A stretch of 64,000 nt of DNA from Candidatus Lambdaproteobacteria bacterium RIFOXYD2_FULL_56_26 (GTDB taxonomy: Bacteria; SAR324; XYD2-FULL-50-16). The stretch covers positions 62,001 through 126,000 of the forward strand of contig MFNF01000057.1 in NCBI GenBank assembly GCA_001783715.1, read 5' to 3'. Position 1 is the stretch's first letter. Every line of letters begins with the position of its first letter. The translations under genes and the position numbers were made by a program. Positions 35,605 through 45,342 of the stretch are shown piece after piece. Under the pieces are notes generated by a model, which worked only from the letters and a program-made list of their open reading frames with translations, did not search any database and had not been told where the DNA came from.

Positions 35605-37398
35605 ATGTCGCTCCTGGTTTCTTGCAAGGACATTGAAAAGGCCTTTGGTGCCGAACCTTTGTTCTACGGAATTTCTCTAGGCATCCATGAGGGCGAGAAG
35701 TTGGGCCTGATCGGGGCCAACGGATCGGGTAAGTCCACCTTGCTCAAACTACTCAGCGGCGAAGAAGAGCCGGACCAAGGGGAAGTGGTGTTCCGCCGGG
35801 GGCTGAAAGTCTCCCGTCTGGCCCAGGCCGAGGCCTTCGGGGTCCAGGCGACGGTAGGCCAAGTGCTAGAACAGGCGGCAGCCAAGCTGCACCTGGACCC
35901 GGAGCACACCGCCCTCAAGGTGGAAGACTGGATTGCCCAGGCAGGGTTTACCGGTAGGGACCAATTGGTGTCTTCCCTTTCGGGGGGCTATGCAAAACGG
36001 CTGTCCATCGCCAAGGTGCTGATCCAGGAACCGGAATTGTTGCTGCTCGACGAGCCGACCAACCACCTGGACCTGGAAGGGATTTTGTGGCTGGAAAAGC
36101 TGCTGGCCCAAGCGGAATTTGCTTTTGTGTTGATCAGTCACGACCGGCAATTGCTGGAACGGGTGCCCAAAAAAATGATTGAGGTTGGCAGCCACTACCC
36201 GGAAGGCTACCTTGCGGTCCCCGGCCATTGGTCGGATTTTTTGGCGGCCAAGGAGAAATTTTTGGAGGACCAATTGCGGTTGCAATCGGTGCTTTCCAAC
36301 AAGCTTCGCCGGGAAAACGAGTGGCTTTCTCGGGGGCCCAAGGCCAGGGGGACCAAGGCTAGGGGCAGGATTGACGCAGCTGCAGACCTGGATGCCGAAC
36401 TGAGGATGATCAAAAACCTCAACCGGCCCAAGGCCAAATTGGGGCTGGATTTTGTGGCCACTGGGCGGCAGACCCGCCGGCTTTTGGAGGCCTACAACCT
36501 GGGCCTGAAAATGGGTGAACGGACCCTGTTCCAAGGGCTCAACCTCAAGCTGACCAACGGCAGCAGGTTGGGGCTGTTGGGCCGCAACGGCTCGGGAAAA
36601 ACCAGCTTGTTGCGGTTGCTGCAAAGCCAGCTGGCTCCGACCCAAGGCACCCTCAAGACCGCCGAGGACTTGAAGATCGAAGTCTTTGACCAGCACCGCC
36701 TGACCCTCGACCCCAGTTGGCCGCTCAAAAATGCCTTGAGCCAGACCGGCGAATCGGTGGTTTACCAAGGCAAGGAAGTGCACATCGTCACTTGGGCCAA
36801 GCGGTTTTTGTTTTCCCCCAGCCAACTGGAGTTGCCCATCGGAACCCTTTCGGGGGGAGAACAGGCGAGGGTGCAAATCGCTCGGTTGATGTTGAGCCCC
36901 GCCGACCTGTTGCTTTTGGACGAGCCGACCAACGATCTGGACATCCCGGCTTTGGAGGTTTTGGAAGAAAGCCTGATGGAGTTCCAAGGGGCGATTGTTT
37001 TGGTCACCCATGACCGAGCCCTGCTCAGCCGGGTGGCCACTGGGATCTTGGGGTTGGGTCCCTTGGAGCCCCAGTTGTACGCCAGTTTCGACCAGTGGCA
37101 GGCCGCCCAAACTGAACCCAAGACCCTGGCCCCAACGGCGGCCCCCAACCCCAAGGCTGCCCCCAAGCCCAAAGGCGGCTTGAGCTACAACGAACAAAAA
37201 GAGCTGCGCACCCTGGAAGCCAAGGTCGAAAAAGCCGAGGCGGAGTTGGCGGAAATGGAAGCCCAAATGACCCGCCCCGAAATGGCCCAAGACCACCAGG
37301 GGTTGGAGGCAAACTGGAAAAAAATCCAGTCCCAAAAAAACAAGGTCGAAGCCCTCTATGCCCGCTGGCATGAGCTGGAAAGCAAAGCCGGAGGATAA
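35605..37398 (+). CDS. uup: ABC-F family ATPase, Uup-like
   Basis: A 597-residue soluble protein with two ABC ATPase domains and no membrane part. Walker A motifs are GANGSGKST (about residue 37) and GRNGSGKTS (about 329). Signatures are LSGGYAKRLSIAKVL and LSGGEQARVQIARLM, and Walker B motifs are LLLLDEPTNHLD and LLLLDEPTNDLD. The linker WLSRGPKARGTKARGRI is the Uup-type P-site region, and the last 85 residues form a charged coiled coil as in Uup. ABC-F proteins act on ribosomes; Uup is linked to ribosome function and tolerance of transposon precise excision. Confidence 0.88.
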   Translation: MSLLVSCKDIEKAFGAEPLFYGISLGIHEGEKLGLIGANGSGKSTLLKLLSGEEEPDQGEVVFRRGLKVSRLAQAEAFGVQATVGQVLEQAAAKLHLDPEHTALKVEDWIAQAGFTGRDQLVSSLSGGYAKRLSIAKVLIQEPELLLLDEPTNHLDLEGILWLEKLLAQAEFAFVLISHDRQLLERVPKKMIEVGSHYPEGYLAVPGHWSDFLAAKEKFLEDQLRLQSVLSNKLRRENEWLSRGPKARGTKARGRIDAAADLDAELRMIKNLNRPKAKLGLDFVATGRQTRRLLEAYNLGLKMGERTLFQGLNLKLTNGSRLGLLGRNGSGKTSLLRLLQSQLAPTQGTLKTAEDLKIEVFDQHRLTLDPSWPLKNALSQTGESVVYQGKEVHIVTWAKRFLFSPSQLELPIGTLSGGEQARVQIARLMLSPADLLLLDEPTNDLDIPALEVLEESLMEFQGAIVLVTHDRALLSRVATGILGLGPLEPQLYASFDQWQAAQTEPKTLAPTAAPNPKAAPKPKGGLSYNEQKELRTLEAKVEKAEAELAEMEAQMTRPEMAQDHQGLEANWKKIQSQKNKVEALYARWHELESKAGG

Positions 37399-37519
37399 TG
37401 GCCCGGGAAATATTTTGCTTTTTCTTCATTCCCCGCTAGGTTGAGGTTGACCTTTTCCTTCTCTTGGTTTTATCTCAAGTCTTCGGTTCTCTGTTACACC
37501 TATATATGCTGCCTTCTCT

Positions 37520-40090
37520 ATGAGCACTGTCGTCATCGTCGAGTCTCCCACCAAAGCCAAGACCATCAAGGAATTTCTCCCCAAAGGTTATTTGGTCGTG
37601 GCCAGCATGGGGCACATCCGTGACCTCCCCCAGTCCGCCGCCGAGATCCCCGAGAAGTACAAAAAGGAAAAGTGGTCTCAATTGGGGGTCAACGTGGACA
37701 AGGAGTTTGAGCCCTTGTACGTGGTGCCCAAAGAAAAGAAAAAGGTGATCAAGGAGATCAAGGACCTTTTAGCCAAAGCCGACGAGTTGATTCTCGCTAC
37801 TGACGAGGACCGGGAGGGAGAATCGATCAGCTGGCACCTGCTCGACGAATTAAAGCCCAAGGTCCCGGTCAAGCGGATGGTCTTCCACGAGATCACCAAA
37901 GAAGCGATCACCGAAGCGCTCAAAAACTGCCGGGACATCAAGTTCCCGCTGGTCCGGGCGCAAGAGACGAGGCGGATTTTGGACCGGTTGGTGGGCTACA
38001 CCTTGAGCCCCTTGTTGTGGAAAAAAGTGGCCACCGGGCTTTCTGCGGGCCGGGTGCAGTCGGTAGCGGTCCGGGTTTTGGTGGTCAAAGAGCGGGAGCG
38101 CCGTGCTTTTCAGAAGGCCAGCTACTGGGACTTGGCGGCCCAGTTGGAAAAGGACAAGGTCGTTTTTGATGCCAAGCTCAACCAGGTGAAGGGACAAAAA
38201 ATTGCCCAGGGCTCGGACTTTGACGAAGCGACCGGGAAGCTAAAAAAAGGGAAAAAGGTCCTGCTGCTGGACGAGAAGTCTGCCCGGACCTTGGAGAACG
38301 ACCTATTGGGCCAGCCTTTTGTGCTCAGTTCCATTGAAGAAAAACCTTCGACCCAAAAGCCGGCTGCCCCTTTTATCACCTCGACCTTACAACAGGAGGC
38401 GAACCGCAAGTTGCGCCTGAGCCCCCGCCAAGCGATGCAGGTGGCCCAGGCATTGTACGAACGGGGCTTTATCACCTACATGAGGACCGACTCGACTACC
38501 CTTTCGGAGCAGGCGATTACGGCGGCCCGCAAGTGTGTTGAGGCGATGTACGGCAAGTCCTACCTGCCCAAGGACGCAAGGCTGTACAAAACCCAATCCA
38601 AAGGAGCCCAAGAGGCCCACGAAGCAATCCGGCCCGCCGGTTCGACCTTTGTGGTCCCCGCCAAAACGGGGCTCAAGGGAGTGGAGTTGGCGCTGTACGA
38701 ATTGATCTGGAAGCGGACCGTGGCCAGCCAGATGAAGGATGCAGAGCAGGTGCACATCACCGCCTTGTTTGACGTGGGCCCGGCTCAGTTCCGGTCTTCG
38801 GGCAAACGGATTGAATTCCCCGGTTTCTTCCGGGCCTATGTCGAAGGCAGCGATGACCCGACCCAGGCCTTGGAGGACAAGGAGATCCTGCTGCCAGCCT
38901 TGAAGGTGGGCGACAAGGTGGCGCAAAAAATGGTGGAAGCCAAGGGACACGAAACCAAGCCCCCAGCCAGATATACCGAGGCTTCGTTGGTCAAAAAATT
39001 GGAAACCGAAGGGATCGGTCGGCCTTCCACTTACGCCACCATCATCGACACCATCCAAAACCGTGGTTACGTTGAGATCGTCAGCCACACCTTGGTACCG
39101 ACCTACACCGCCTTTGCGGTGGTCCAACTGTTGGAGAACCACTTCCCCGACTTGGTGGACCCCGGCTTTACCGCCCAGATGGAACAAAACCTGGACGAAA
39201 TCGCCTTGGGAGAGAAGGAATGGCTTCCCTACATGAAGAGCTTTTATGGCGGGAAAAAGGGGTTGGCCCAGCGGGCCAGCGAAAAGACCGAGCAGATTGG
39301 TCCTGGTGAATACCGGAGTCTCCAGTTCCCGGACCTCAATGCCAAAATCTGTATCGGTCGTTTTGGTCCCTACCTGGAGTCCGGCGAGGGAGAGGAACAC
39401 CGGACCGCCTCGATCCCCAAGGAGATCACCCCGGCCGAGTTGGACCAGGAACAGGTGGACCTGATCTTGATGCAGCAAAACAAAGGGCATGAGGAACTGG
39501 GCATCCACCCGACGACCTTTGAACCGATCTATCTCTTTAACGGGGCTTATGGCCCTTATGTGCAGCTAGGGGATGCCGAGGAAGGCAAGCCCAAGCCCAA
39601 ACGGGTGACCTTGCCCAAGGGTATGACCGAAGAGGAAGTGGACATGCCTGCGGCATTGAAGCTACTTTCTTTGCCTCGCAACCTGGGGCCGCATCCCGAA
39701 ACCGGAGCGGCGATCAAGGCGGGGATCAGCCGGTTTGGCAGTTATGTAGTCCACGAAGACCCGGACAACAAGGACTTCCGCACCCTGCCCAAGGAGGTCA
39801 GCGTGCTGGATGTCACCTTGGAACAGGCGCTGGAGCTGTTTGCCCAAGAAAAAAGAGGGCGGCGCAAGAAGTCGGAAGCGCTCCGGGAAATTGGCCCCCA
39901 TCCTGCGGACGGGAAGCCAGTGGCGATCTTCTCCGGTCCTTATGGAGCTTATGTGAAGTACGGTACCCTCAATGCCTCGATCCCCAAGGACGAGCCGATG
40001 GAGACCCTGACCTTGGAGCGGGCTTTGGAGCTTTTGGAGGCCAAGTCTGCTTCCAAGCCAAAGCGAGGGGCAACCCGGCGACGGCGGTAG
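37520..40090 (+). CDS. topA: DNA topoisomerase I, zinc-finger-less type
   Basis: An 856-residue type IA topoisomerase that relaxes negative supercoils. The Toprim domain has VESPTKAKTI and ATDEDREGE, the catalytic Tyr320 is in FITYMRTDST, and ARYTEASLVKKLETEGIGRPSTYA is near residue 490 (noted by position). Instead of the CxxC zinc ribbons of E. coli TopA, the C-terminus has about four repeats containing GRFGPYLE, GAYGPYVQ, SRFGSYVV and GPYGAYVK, known as Toprim C-terminal repeats. It ends in an Arg/Lys-rich tail. A gap of about 120 bases separates it from the ABC-F gene. Confidence 0.96.
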   Translation: MSTVVIVESPTKAKTIKEFLPKGYLVVASMGHIRDLPQSAAEIPEKYKKEKWSQLGVNVDKEFEPLYVVPKEKKKVIKEIKDLLAKADELILATDEDREGESISWHLLDELKPKVPVKRMVFHEITKEAITEALKNCRDIKFPLVRAQETRRILDRLVGYTLSPLLWKKVATGLSAGRVQSVAVRVLVVKERERRAFQKASYWDLAAQLEKDKVVFDAKLNQVKGQKIAQGSDFDEATGKLKKGKKVLLLDEKSARTLENDLLGQPFVLSSIEEKPSTQKPAAPFITSTLQQEANRKLRLSPRQAMQVAQALYERGFITYMRTDSTTLSEQAITAARKCVEAMYGKSYLPKDARLYKTQSKGAQEAHEAIRPAGSTFVVPAKTGLKGVELALYELIWKRTVASQMKDAEQVHITALFDVGPAQFRSSGKRIEFPGFFRAYVEGSDDPTQALEDKEILLPALKVGDKVAQKMVEAKGHETKPPARYTEASLVKKLETEGIGRPSTYATIIDTIQNRGYVEIVSHTLVPTYTAFAVVQLLENHFPDLVDPGFTAQMEQNLDEIALGEKEWLPYMKSFYGGKKGLAQRASEKTEQIGPGEYRSLQFPDLNAKICIGRFGPYLESGEGEEHRTASIPKEITPAELDQEQVDLILMQQNKGHEELGIHPTTFEPIYLFNGAYGPYVQLGDAEEGKPKPKRVTLPKGMTEEEVDMPAALKLLSLPRNLGPHPETGAAIKAGISRFGSYVVHEDPDNKDFRTLPKEVSVLDVTLEQALELFAQEKRGRRKKSEALREIGPHPADGKPVAIFSGPYGAYVKYGTLNASIPKDEPMETLTLERALELLEAKSASKPKRGATRRRR

Positions 40091-40144
40091 CAGCGGATGG
40101 GGTCGTTTCGGTTGGGTCGTTCATCCACAAACCAGGGGTAGCCT

Positions 40145-41308
40145 GTGGGAATGTTGAGTTTAAAAGACTTTTTGAAGGACTATCGTCCAAAAGGTCATTT
40201 GGACAAGCTGTCCTTTGGGCACTACTTTTACCAGGAACGACTCCACCGGTTGGACTTGATTTCCAACGAGATGTTGGGGGTTTCGGTCCGAGTGGGGCAG
40301 AAGAACTATATGTTGGGGGACGTTTCGGAAAAGGGTTTTTCCTACGCCCAGGAAGTGCCGAAGATCCACAACATGACCCAAGCCAAGATCAGGCGGAAGA
40401 TCAATGAAGTGGCCGAGAAAAACCAAGGCCGCATCTTTCCCTTTTCCCTCTTTTTTTTAGGTGACTCCATCACCCCGGCCTTGGACACCAAGGGACGGGT
40501 GGTCAACCACCAGCTTTTTGTGGGGCTCAGTCACCAGGAGATCGAGCGGGAGATCGGCTCGGTGCTCTACAAAAAAGGGGTCAAACGAGGCCAGGACCCC
40601 AACCAGCATTACGACAAAATGGAAGCGATGTTGCGTCGGGCCTTCAAGATTGGCCACCGGCGCAAGTGGGACCGGGTCTCTCTGGTGGCCATGAATGTGG
40701 CCTTCTTGAACCTGATCGGCGAAATCGGCGCTCCCCCCGAGCAGTTTGAACGGCTGATCGACGACTATCCGGGCCGGATCCTGTTCGTGAAGTATGGGGT
40801 CTCTTTGGAAGACGAGACCGATGCCTTGCAGCTCTTTTCTTTCGCCAAGTACCGGGATGCCAACTTCCTGATCCGAGAGAGGGAAAAACGGGCGGAGAGG
40901 ATCTTGGCCAAACAGGCCTTTTTTACCCTGCTCAACCAACAGTACGATGCCCGGGCTTTTTTGGAAAAGGTTTGGAACAAGGCGCTCAGTTACTACGAGC
41001 TGACCCAACGGATCCCCTTCCCCCACCCCACCAACCGGGAAGATTCGGAACACTTCACCGCCCAACTCAAGGCCGCTTCCGGGCAGATCGAGCGGGTGGC
41101 GGACAACGACTACCGGGGGGACCCGGAGCCCAACGAATTTGAACTCTTTTTGTCCGAAGCGTTGTACTGGAATTTGATCGACAAGGACAAAAAGTACCTT
41201 GACCGCTCCCTGATCGTGGCCGAACTGCAGGGCATCATGGCCAGCTGTTTTATGGAAGCGATGGCGGAGGTGGGCTGGAAGGAAAACGAAACCGCCCCGG
41301 AAAAATAA
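40145..41308 (+). CDS. protein of unknown function (387 residues)
   Basis: I do not recognise this cytoplasmic-looking protein: no signal peptide, no membrane segment, many charged residues. Features include an N-terminal LKDFLKDYRPKGHLDKLSFG, a KIRRKINEVAEKNQGR helix, a His/Arg-rich HRRKWDRVSLVAMN near residue 175, and a REREKRAERILAK helix near 248. It may start at GTG 40145, where AGGGG lies 7 bases upstream, or at ATG 40151. It follows topA by about 55 bases with no visible terminator, so they may share a transcript. Confidence 0.7.
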   Translation: MGMLSLKDFLKDYRPKGHLDKLSFGHYFYQERLHRLDLISNEMLGVSVRVGQKNYMLGDVSEKGFSYAQEVPKIHNMTQAKIRRKINEVAEKNQGRIFPFSLFFLGDSITPALDTKGRVVNHQLFVGLSHQEIEREIGSVLYKKGVKRGQDPNQHYDKMEAMLRRAFKIGHRRKWDRVSLVAMNVAFLNLIGEIGAPPEQFERLIDDYPGRILFVKYGVSLEDETDALQLFSFAKYRDANFLIREREKRAERILAKQAFFTLLNQQYDARAFLEKVWNKALSYYELTQRIPFPHPTNREDSEHFTAQLKAASGQIERVADNDYRGDPEPNEFELFLSEALYWNLIDKDKKYLDRSLIVAELQGIMASCFMEAMAEVGWKENETAPEK

Positions 41309-41398
41309 GAATCCAAGGGCGGTTTGGAGAAGCTTGGAAAAACGGTTCGCCGGGAAAGAGTTTGCGAAAAAGAGGCTCCAAAAAGAACCTCCTTCTTG

Positions 41399-41809
41399 CT
41401 ACCGGACCCCTTTGGCCACCAAGTGGCTGGAGTACTTGGCATCAACCCCTTGGATGTGGTTGACCAACCAGTCGGTCAAAAACTTCATCACGTCCACACC
41501 AATCATGAAGTTGGAACTGCCGGTAAACTGTTTGTGCAGGTCCACCACTTTGGCCACAAAGGCTTGGTGTTCTTTTTTGTGGGCTTCAGTGTCCGGGTAG
41601 CTGTGCTCGGCGAAGAGTTTTTCTTCGTAAGAAAAATGCTGGGCGGTGTATTTCAAAAGCCCATCAAAGATGTCACCCAAAACGGCACGAGAGTCGCCGC
41701 TGGACATTGCATCTTGGAGGCGGTTGATCATGTTGATCAATACCTTATGCTGTTCGTCAATGGATGGAATCTTAACGCTGAGGTTGTCGTTCCAGTTTAA
41801 CAGCGCCAT
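41399..41809 (-). CDS. bacteriohemerythrin
   Basis: A 136-residue single-domain hemerythrin with all expected di-iron ligands: His21, His58, Glu62 (HFSYEE), His77, His81 (HKKEH), His118 and Asp123 (HIQGVD). Such proteins bind O2 reversibly and are used in oxygen delivery, storage or sensing. CAGGAGAGC lies just upstream of the ATG. The 5' leader contains an inverted repeat, GGCAAG (41845-41850) with CTTGCC (41864-41869), of unknown role. It stands alone, convergent with the unknown gene and divergent from trpD. Confidence 0.92.
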   Translation of the reverse strand: MALLNWNDNLSVKIPSIDEQHKVLINMINRLQDAMSSGDSRAVLGDIFDGLLKYTAQHFSYEEKLFAEHSYPDTEAHKKEHQAFVAKVVDLHKQFTGSSNFMIGVDVMKFLTDWLVNHIQGVDAKYSSHLVAKGVR

Positions 41810-42025
41810 CTTTGCTCTCCTGCAAGGTTTCCCTGTTTTTTGGGGGCAAGGCTCGCCGTGCGGCTTGCCAATGAGTTGACCTTCTGTCTATCAAAGTGAG
41901 ACCAAAATTACAATTTTTTTTTGCAGCCCCGGTCAGGGGATATTCTCTTTCGTCTTGGTGCCCAGAAAAGAAACGGAATTCACCAAGGCAAAAACCAGAT
42001 TTTTCACTCTCTGCTCTGCCGTTCC

Positions 42026-43042
42026 ATGGAACCTAAAAACCTACTGGAAAAAATTCTGAGCCACATCAGCTTGAGCGAGGTGGAGGCCAGTTACCTGATG
42101 CACCAGATCATGGAAGGCCAATTGGTGCCGACGGTGGTCGCTGCCTTTTTGGTGGCCCTGCGGGCCAAGGGCGAGTCGGCCGGGGAGATTGCCGCCTTTG
42201 CCAAGGTGATGCGGGAAAAGGCGACTCCGGTCCTGGCCCAAGGGGGCCAAATCATCGACACCTGCGGTACCGGCGGGGATGGTTCGGGGTCTTACAACAT
42301 CTCCACCACGGCGGCACTGTTGCTGGCCGGGGGGGGCTACAAGGTGGCCAAACACGGCAACCGGTCCATGACCTCCCGTTCGGGCAGTGCCGACCTGCTC
42401 GAAGCCTTGGGGATCAGGATCGACCTTGGCCCCGAACAGGTCGCCGCTTGTATCGACCACTGCGGGTTTGGGTTCCTGTTTGCCCCCAGTCTGCACAGCT
42501 CGATGAAAAACGTGGGGCCGATCCGCAAGGAATTGCAGGTCCGTACGGTCTTCAACCTGCTGGGCCCCCTGACCAACCCGGCCAGGGCCAATGTCCAGAT
42601 CATCGGCCTTTACGATGCCAACCGAGTACTGCAAATGGCCGAGGTGTTGCGGTTGATGGGCACCCAAACCGCCTACGTGGTCGCCGGGCTGGACGGCTTG
42701 GATGAGGTTTCGATCCAGGCGGACACGAGGGTGGCCAGGCTCAAGGACGGGGAAATCGCCGAGTTCGACTTTGACCCGGAAAACTTCGGTTACCCCAAGG
42801 CCAGCCTGGAGGAGATCCGTGGCGGCGGCCCCGATGAAAATGCCCAGATCACTTTGGGGCTTTTGAGCGGCAACATCCAAGGACCCAAAAAGGACATCCT
42901 GGCCCTCAATGCCGGGTTTGCCATCAGCGCCGCCGATGGAGTGGGCCTCAAGGAAGGGTTCCACAAGGCCGAAGAACTGATTGCCTCCCAACGGGGAAAA
43001 GTGGCCATTGAGATGTTGAGAACCTACACCCATTCCCTGTAA
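42026..43042 (+). CDS. trpD: anthranilate phosphoribosyltransferase
   Basis: A 338-residue enzyme joining anthranilate to PRPP, the second step of tryptophan synthesis. DTCGTGGDGSGSYNIST (about residues 75-91) and KHGNRSMTSRSGSADLLEALG are the PRPP and anthranilate sites. LLGPLTNPA and GLDGLDE are also conserved. The start ATG 42026 fits the family N-terminus; an in-frame start at 41921 adds an unconserved leader. It opens the trpD-trpC-trpF run; trpE, trpG, trpB and trpA are not here. Confidence 0.95.
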   Translation: MEPKNLLEKILSHISLSEVEASYLMHQIMEGQLVPTVVAAFLVALRAKGESAGEIAAFAKVMREKATPVLAQGGQIIDTCGTGGDGSGSYNISTTAALLLAGGGYKVAKHGNRSMTSRSGSADLLEALGIRIDLGPEQVAACIDHCGFGFLFAPSLHSSMKNVGPIRKELQVRTVFNLLGPLTNPARANVQIIGLYDANRVLQMAEVLRLMGTQTAYVVAGLDGLDEVSIQADTRVARLKDGEIAEFDFDPENFGYPKASLEEIRGGGPDENAQITLGLLSGNIQGPKKDILALNAGFAISAADGVGLKEGFHKAEELIASQRGKVAIEMLRTYTHSL

Positions 43043-43051
43043 CCCAAGACC

Positions 43052-43831
43052 ATGAGTATTTTAGGCAAGATCAACCAGGACAAAAAAAAGGAAGTGGAAG
43101 CCCACCTGGGCTGGGTGACCGAAGACCTGCTCGAACCCAGGGAACGGGACTTGCGTCGGCCCAAGGATTTTTTGGGGGCGATCCAAAGGCCGGGGCTGAG
43201 TGTCATTGCGGAGGTCAAAAAGGCTTCCCCTTCCAAAGGATTGATCCGGCCCGATTTTAACCCGGTGGCCATTGCCTTGGCCTATGCCCAGAACCAGGCG
43301 GCTTGCCTGAGCGTCTTGACCGAACGGTCCTACTTTGGCGGTCGGCCCGAAGATCTGGTGGCGATCCGTAAAGTGGTCGGGTTGCCGATCCTGCGCAAAG
43401 ACTTTATCATAGACCCAAGGCAGATCAGGGAATCCTACGAAATGGGGGCGGATGCCATTTTGCTGATCGTTGCCAGCCTCACCGACGGGGACTTGGGGTA
43501 TTTTTATTCCCTGGCCAAGGCGTTTGGCCTGACCGTTCTGGTGGAGGTCCACGATGAAAAGGAATTGGAGCGAGCCTTAAAGCTGGAGGCAGAATTGATC
43601 GGGGTGAACAATCGCAGTTTGGTGACCTTTGAAACCCACCTGGAGAACAGCTTGCGGCTCAAACCGATGATCCCCGAGACCGTCACGGCGGTGAGCGAAT
43701 CGGGCATCCAAACCAAGAAGGATGCCCAGCTGCTGATGGCCCACGGCTTTGCCGGGATCCTGGTGGGGGAAAGCTTGTTGCGCCAGCCGGACCCGGGGAT
43801 GGCCCTGAAGTATTTGGCCGGAGGCCTGTGA
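43052..43831 (+). CDS. trpC: indole-3-glycerol phosphate synthase
   Basis: A 259-residue TIM-barrel enzyme closing the indole ring of CdRP. VIAEVKKASPSKGLIR (about residues 50-65), LTERSYFGG, LRKDFIIDPRQI, GVNNRSLVTFE and AVSESGI give the catalytic Lys and Glu residues in the standard order. It starts 9 bases after trpD and ends overlapping trpF by 4 bases (GTGA). Confidence 0.96.
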   Translation: MSILGKINQDKKKEVEAHLGWVTEDLLEPRERDLRRPKDFLGAIQRPGLSVIAEVKKASPSKGLIRPDFNPVAIALAYAQNQAACLSVLTERSYFGGRPEDLVAIRKVVGLPILRKDFIIDPRQIRESYEMGADAILLIVASLTDGDLGYFYSLAKAFGLTVLVEVHDEKELERALKLEAELIGVNNRSLVTFETHLENSLRLKPMIPETVTAVSESGIQTKKDAQLLMAHGFAGILVGESLLRQPDPGMALKYLAGGL

Positions 43832-44454
43832 ATCCGGTAAGGCTCAAGGTCTGCGGCATCACAGACCCGGACCAGGGGAGGGTCATTGCCTTGATGGGGG
43901 CTGATGCCCTGGGGTTTATCTTGGCCCCTCGGTCCCCAAGGTACGTCGCTCCCGAAGAACTGCCCCGCCTCTTGGCTGGGCTGCCGCCGTTGGTCAAGAC
44001 GGTGGGGGTCTTTGTGGACCGGCCCAAGCAAGAGGTGTTGGAAATCGCCAAAACCTACGGCCTGGACTTGGTGCAACTCCACGGGCAAGAGAGCCCCGCC
44101 GACTGCCGCTGGTTGACCCAAAGGGGGCAAGCCTGGATCAAAGCGATTCGGGTGGGCGGGGCCCAGGACCTGGAAGGGCTGGAGGGCTACGGACCGGGGC
44201 CCTTTTTGTTGGACACCAAAAACGACAAGGCCCAGGGCGGCACCGGAGAAACCTTTGACTGGTCGCTGGCCAGGGCCTTTTGTCGGAACCGTTTGGTGCT
44301 TTTGGCCGGAGGGCTGAAGCCCGGCAACCTCCAAGCGGCAGTCCAAACCGTACGGCCCTACGGGGTGGACCTCAACTCGGGCTTGGAAACGGCACCAGGG
44401 GTTAAGGACCTGGAGCAAGTGGCCCAGGCGATCAAAATTCTGAGGAACCGATGA
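43828..44454 (+). CDS. trpF: phosphoribosylanthranilate isomerase
   Basis: A 208-residue TIM-barrel enzyme acting just before TrpC. The catalytic Cys is in LKVCGIT (residues 6-12), and LVQLHGQES, LLDTKNDKAQGGTGETFDW and GGLKPGN with the phosphate-site GVDLNSGLE follow, as in the family. Start GTG 43828 overlaps the trpC stop, and its end overlaps the next small gene as ATGA, so translation is chained. Confidence 0.95.
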   Translation: MNPVRLKVCGITDPDQGRVIALMGADALGFILAPRSPRYVAPEELPRLLAGLPPLVKTVGVFVDRPKQEVLEIAKTYGLDLVQLHGQESPADCRWLTQRGQAWIKAIRVGGAQDLEGLEGYGPGPFLLDTKNDKAQGGTGETFDWSLARAFCRNRLVLLAGGLKPGNLQAAVQTVRPYGVDLNSGLETAPGVKDLEQVAQAIKILRNR

Positions 44455-44702
44455 TCAGTCTTACCCTCAAGTTCCTGCTTTTGACCTTCGGTTTTTACCT
44501 TTTGATCCGGCTGGCCAAACGGGCGTTGCGCCGGTGGTTGCAAGGCCTTTTGGGCGGGGAGCCGCAAAAGACCTCCCTGGGGGCCGAACTTTTGCCTTGC
44601 TCCCACTGCGGGGCCTTTGTGGACCCCAAATTGGGCCTGCACAAAAAGGGAAAATTTTATTGCAGCCAGGACTGCGCCCAACAGGGGCCTGCGGTCCCTT
44701 AG
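44451..44702 (+). CDS. small membrane-anchored zinc-ribbon-like protein (PP0621-like)
   Basis: An 83-residue protein with an N-terminal membrane segment (LTLKFLLLTFGFYLLIRLA), a basic patch, then a putative metal-binding set CSHCGAF...YCSQDC. This layout matches small PP0621-type proteins of unknown function. It overlaps the trpF stop by 4 bases, so it is translated with the trp run; this is probably a positional rather than metabolic link. Confidence 0.65.
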   Translation: MISLTLKFLLLTFGFYLLIRLAKRALRRWLQGLLGGEPQKTSLGAELLPCSHCGAFVDPKLGLHKKGKFYCSQDCAQQGPAVP

Positions 44703-44732
44703 GGGCTTGAAGCGCCTTTGGAGGTTTATTCC

Positions 44733-45227
44733 CTAAAAGTTGAAGCCTTCGCCGGTCCTGGGTTGATCCACGGCGGCGGCGTTGTGTTGTTTCATCAGGT
44801 CGGCGGGCCATAGGGATTGGACAAAAACCAAGATTGAGGTGATGTCGTTCTCGGTCAGCTTTTCCCCAAAACCCTTCATCGTTGAATTCTGATCCAAAGA
44901 GCCTTTGGCGACAGAGTCGTACAACTGGCGGTTGGTCCGGTACCAAGCGGCTCCCGCTTCGTTGAGGGCCGGGGCAACATAGCTGCCGTCCGGCTGTTTT
45001 CCCCCTTGGGGGTTGGCGGCATCTTGGCCTTGGGCCTTGTCGCCGTGGCATTTGGCGCAATTTTCGGCGTACAGGCCGGCCCCACGTTCAATCATCCGTC
45101 CCCGGTTGTTGCTGCGCATCTTGGAAGCGGGAATGCCGATCATCGTAACCGCCAGTCCCAGAGCGATCACGACGCTCCATTGGGCGATCCGGCGGTACCG
45201 TTTTTCATGTTCTTCTTTGGGGTTCAA
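44733..45227 (-). CDS. membrane-anchored cytochrome c
   Basis: A 164-residue protein with one N-terminal membrane anchor (about residues 16-33) and a periplasmic class I cytochrome c domain. The heme site is CAKCH (Cys57, Cys60, His61), and the likely axial Met is in TMKGF (about 117). It could carry electrons in respiration. The start is probably TTG 45227, preceded at ideal distance by AGGAGG; an in-frame start at 45326 gives a longer N-terminus without a good ribosome site. It lies alone between convergent trp genes and the orphan permease. Confidence 0.85.
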   Translation of the reverse strand: MNPKEEHEKRYRRIAQWSVVIALGLAVTMIGIPASKMRSNNRGRMIERGAGLYAENCAKCHGDKAQGQDAANPQGGKQPDGSYVAPALNEAGAAWYRTNRQLYDSVAKGSLDQNSTMKGFGEKLTENDITSILVFVQSLWPADLMKQHNAAAVDQPRTGEGFNF

Positions 45228-45342
45228 GGGCCTCCTCCTGAGAATTGGGTTTTGATCCGGCCAGGATAGGGAAAGTTGAATAAACTTGCAACCAGACAAA
45301 AAACCTCCCTTTTTTGGATTGACCAAAGACGGGCGGGTCGGT

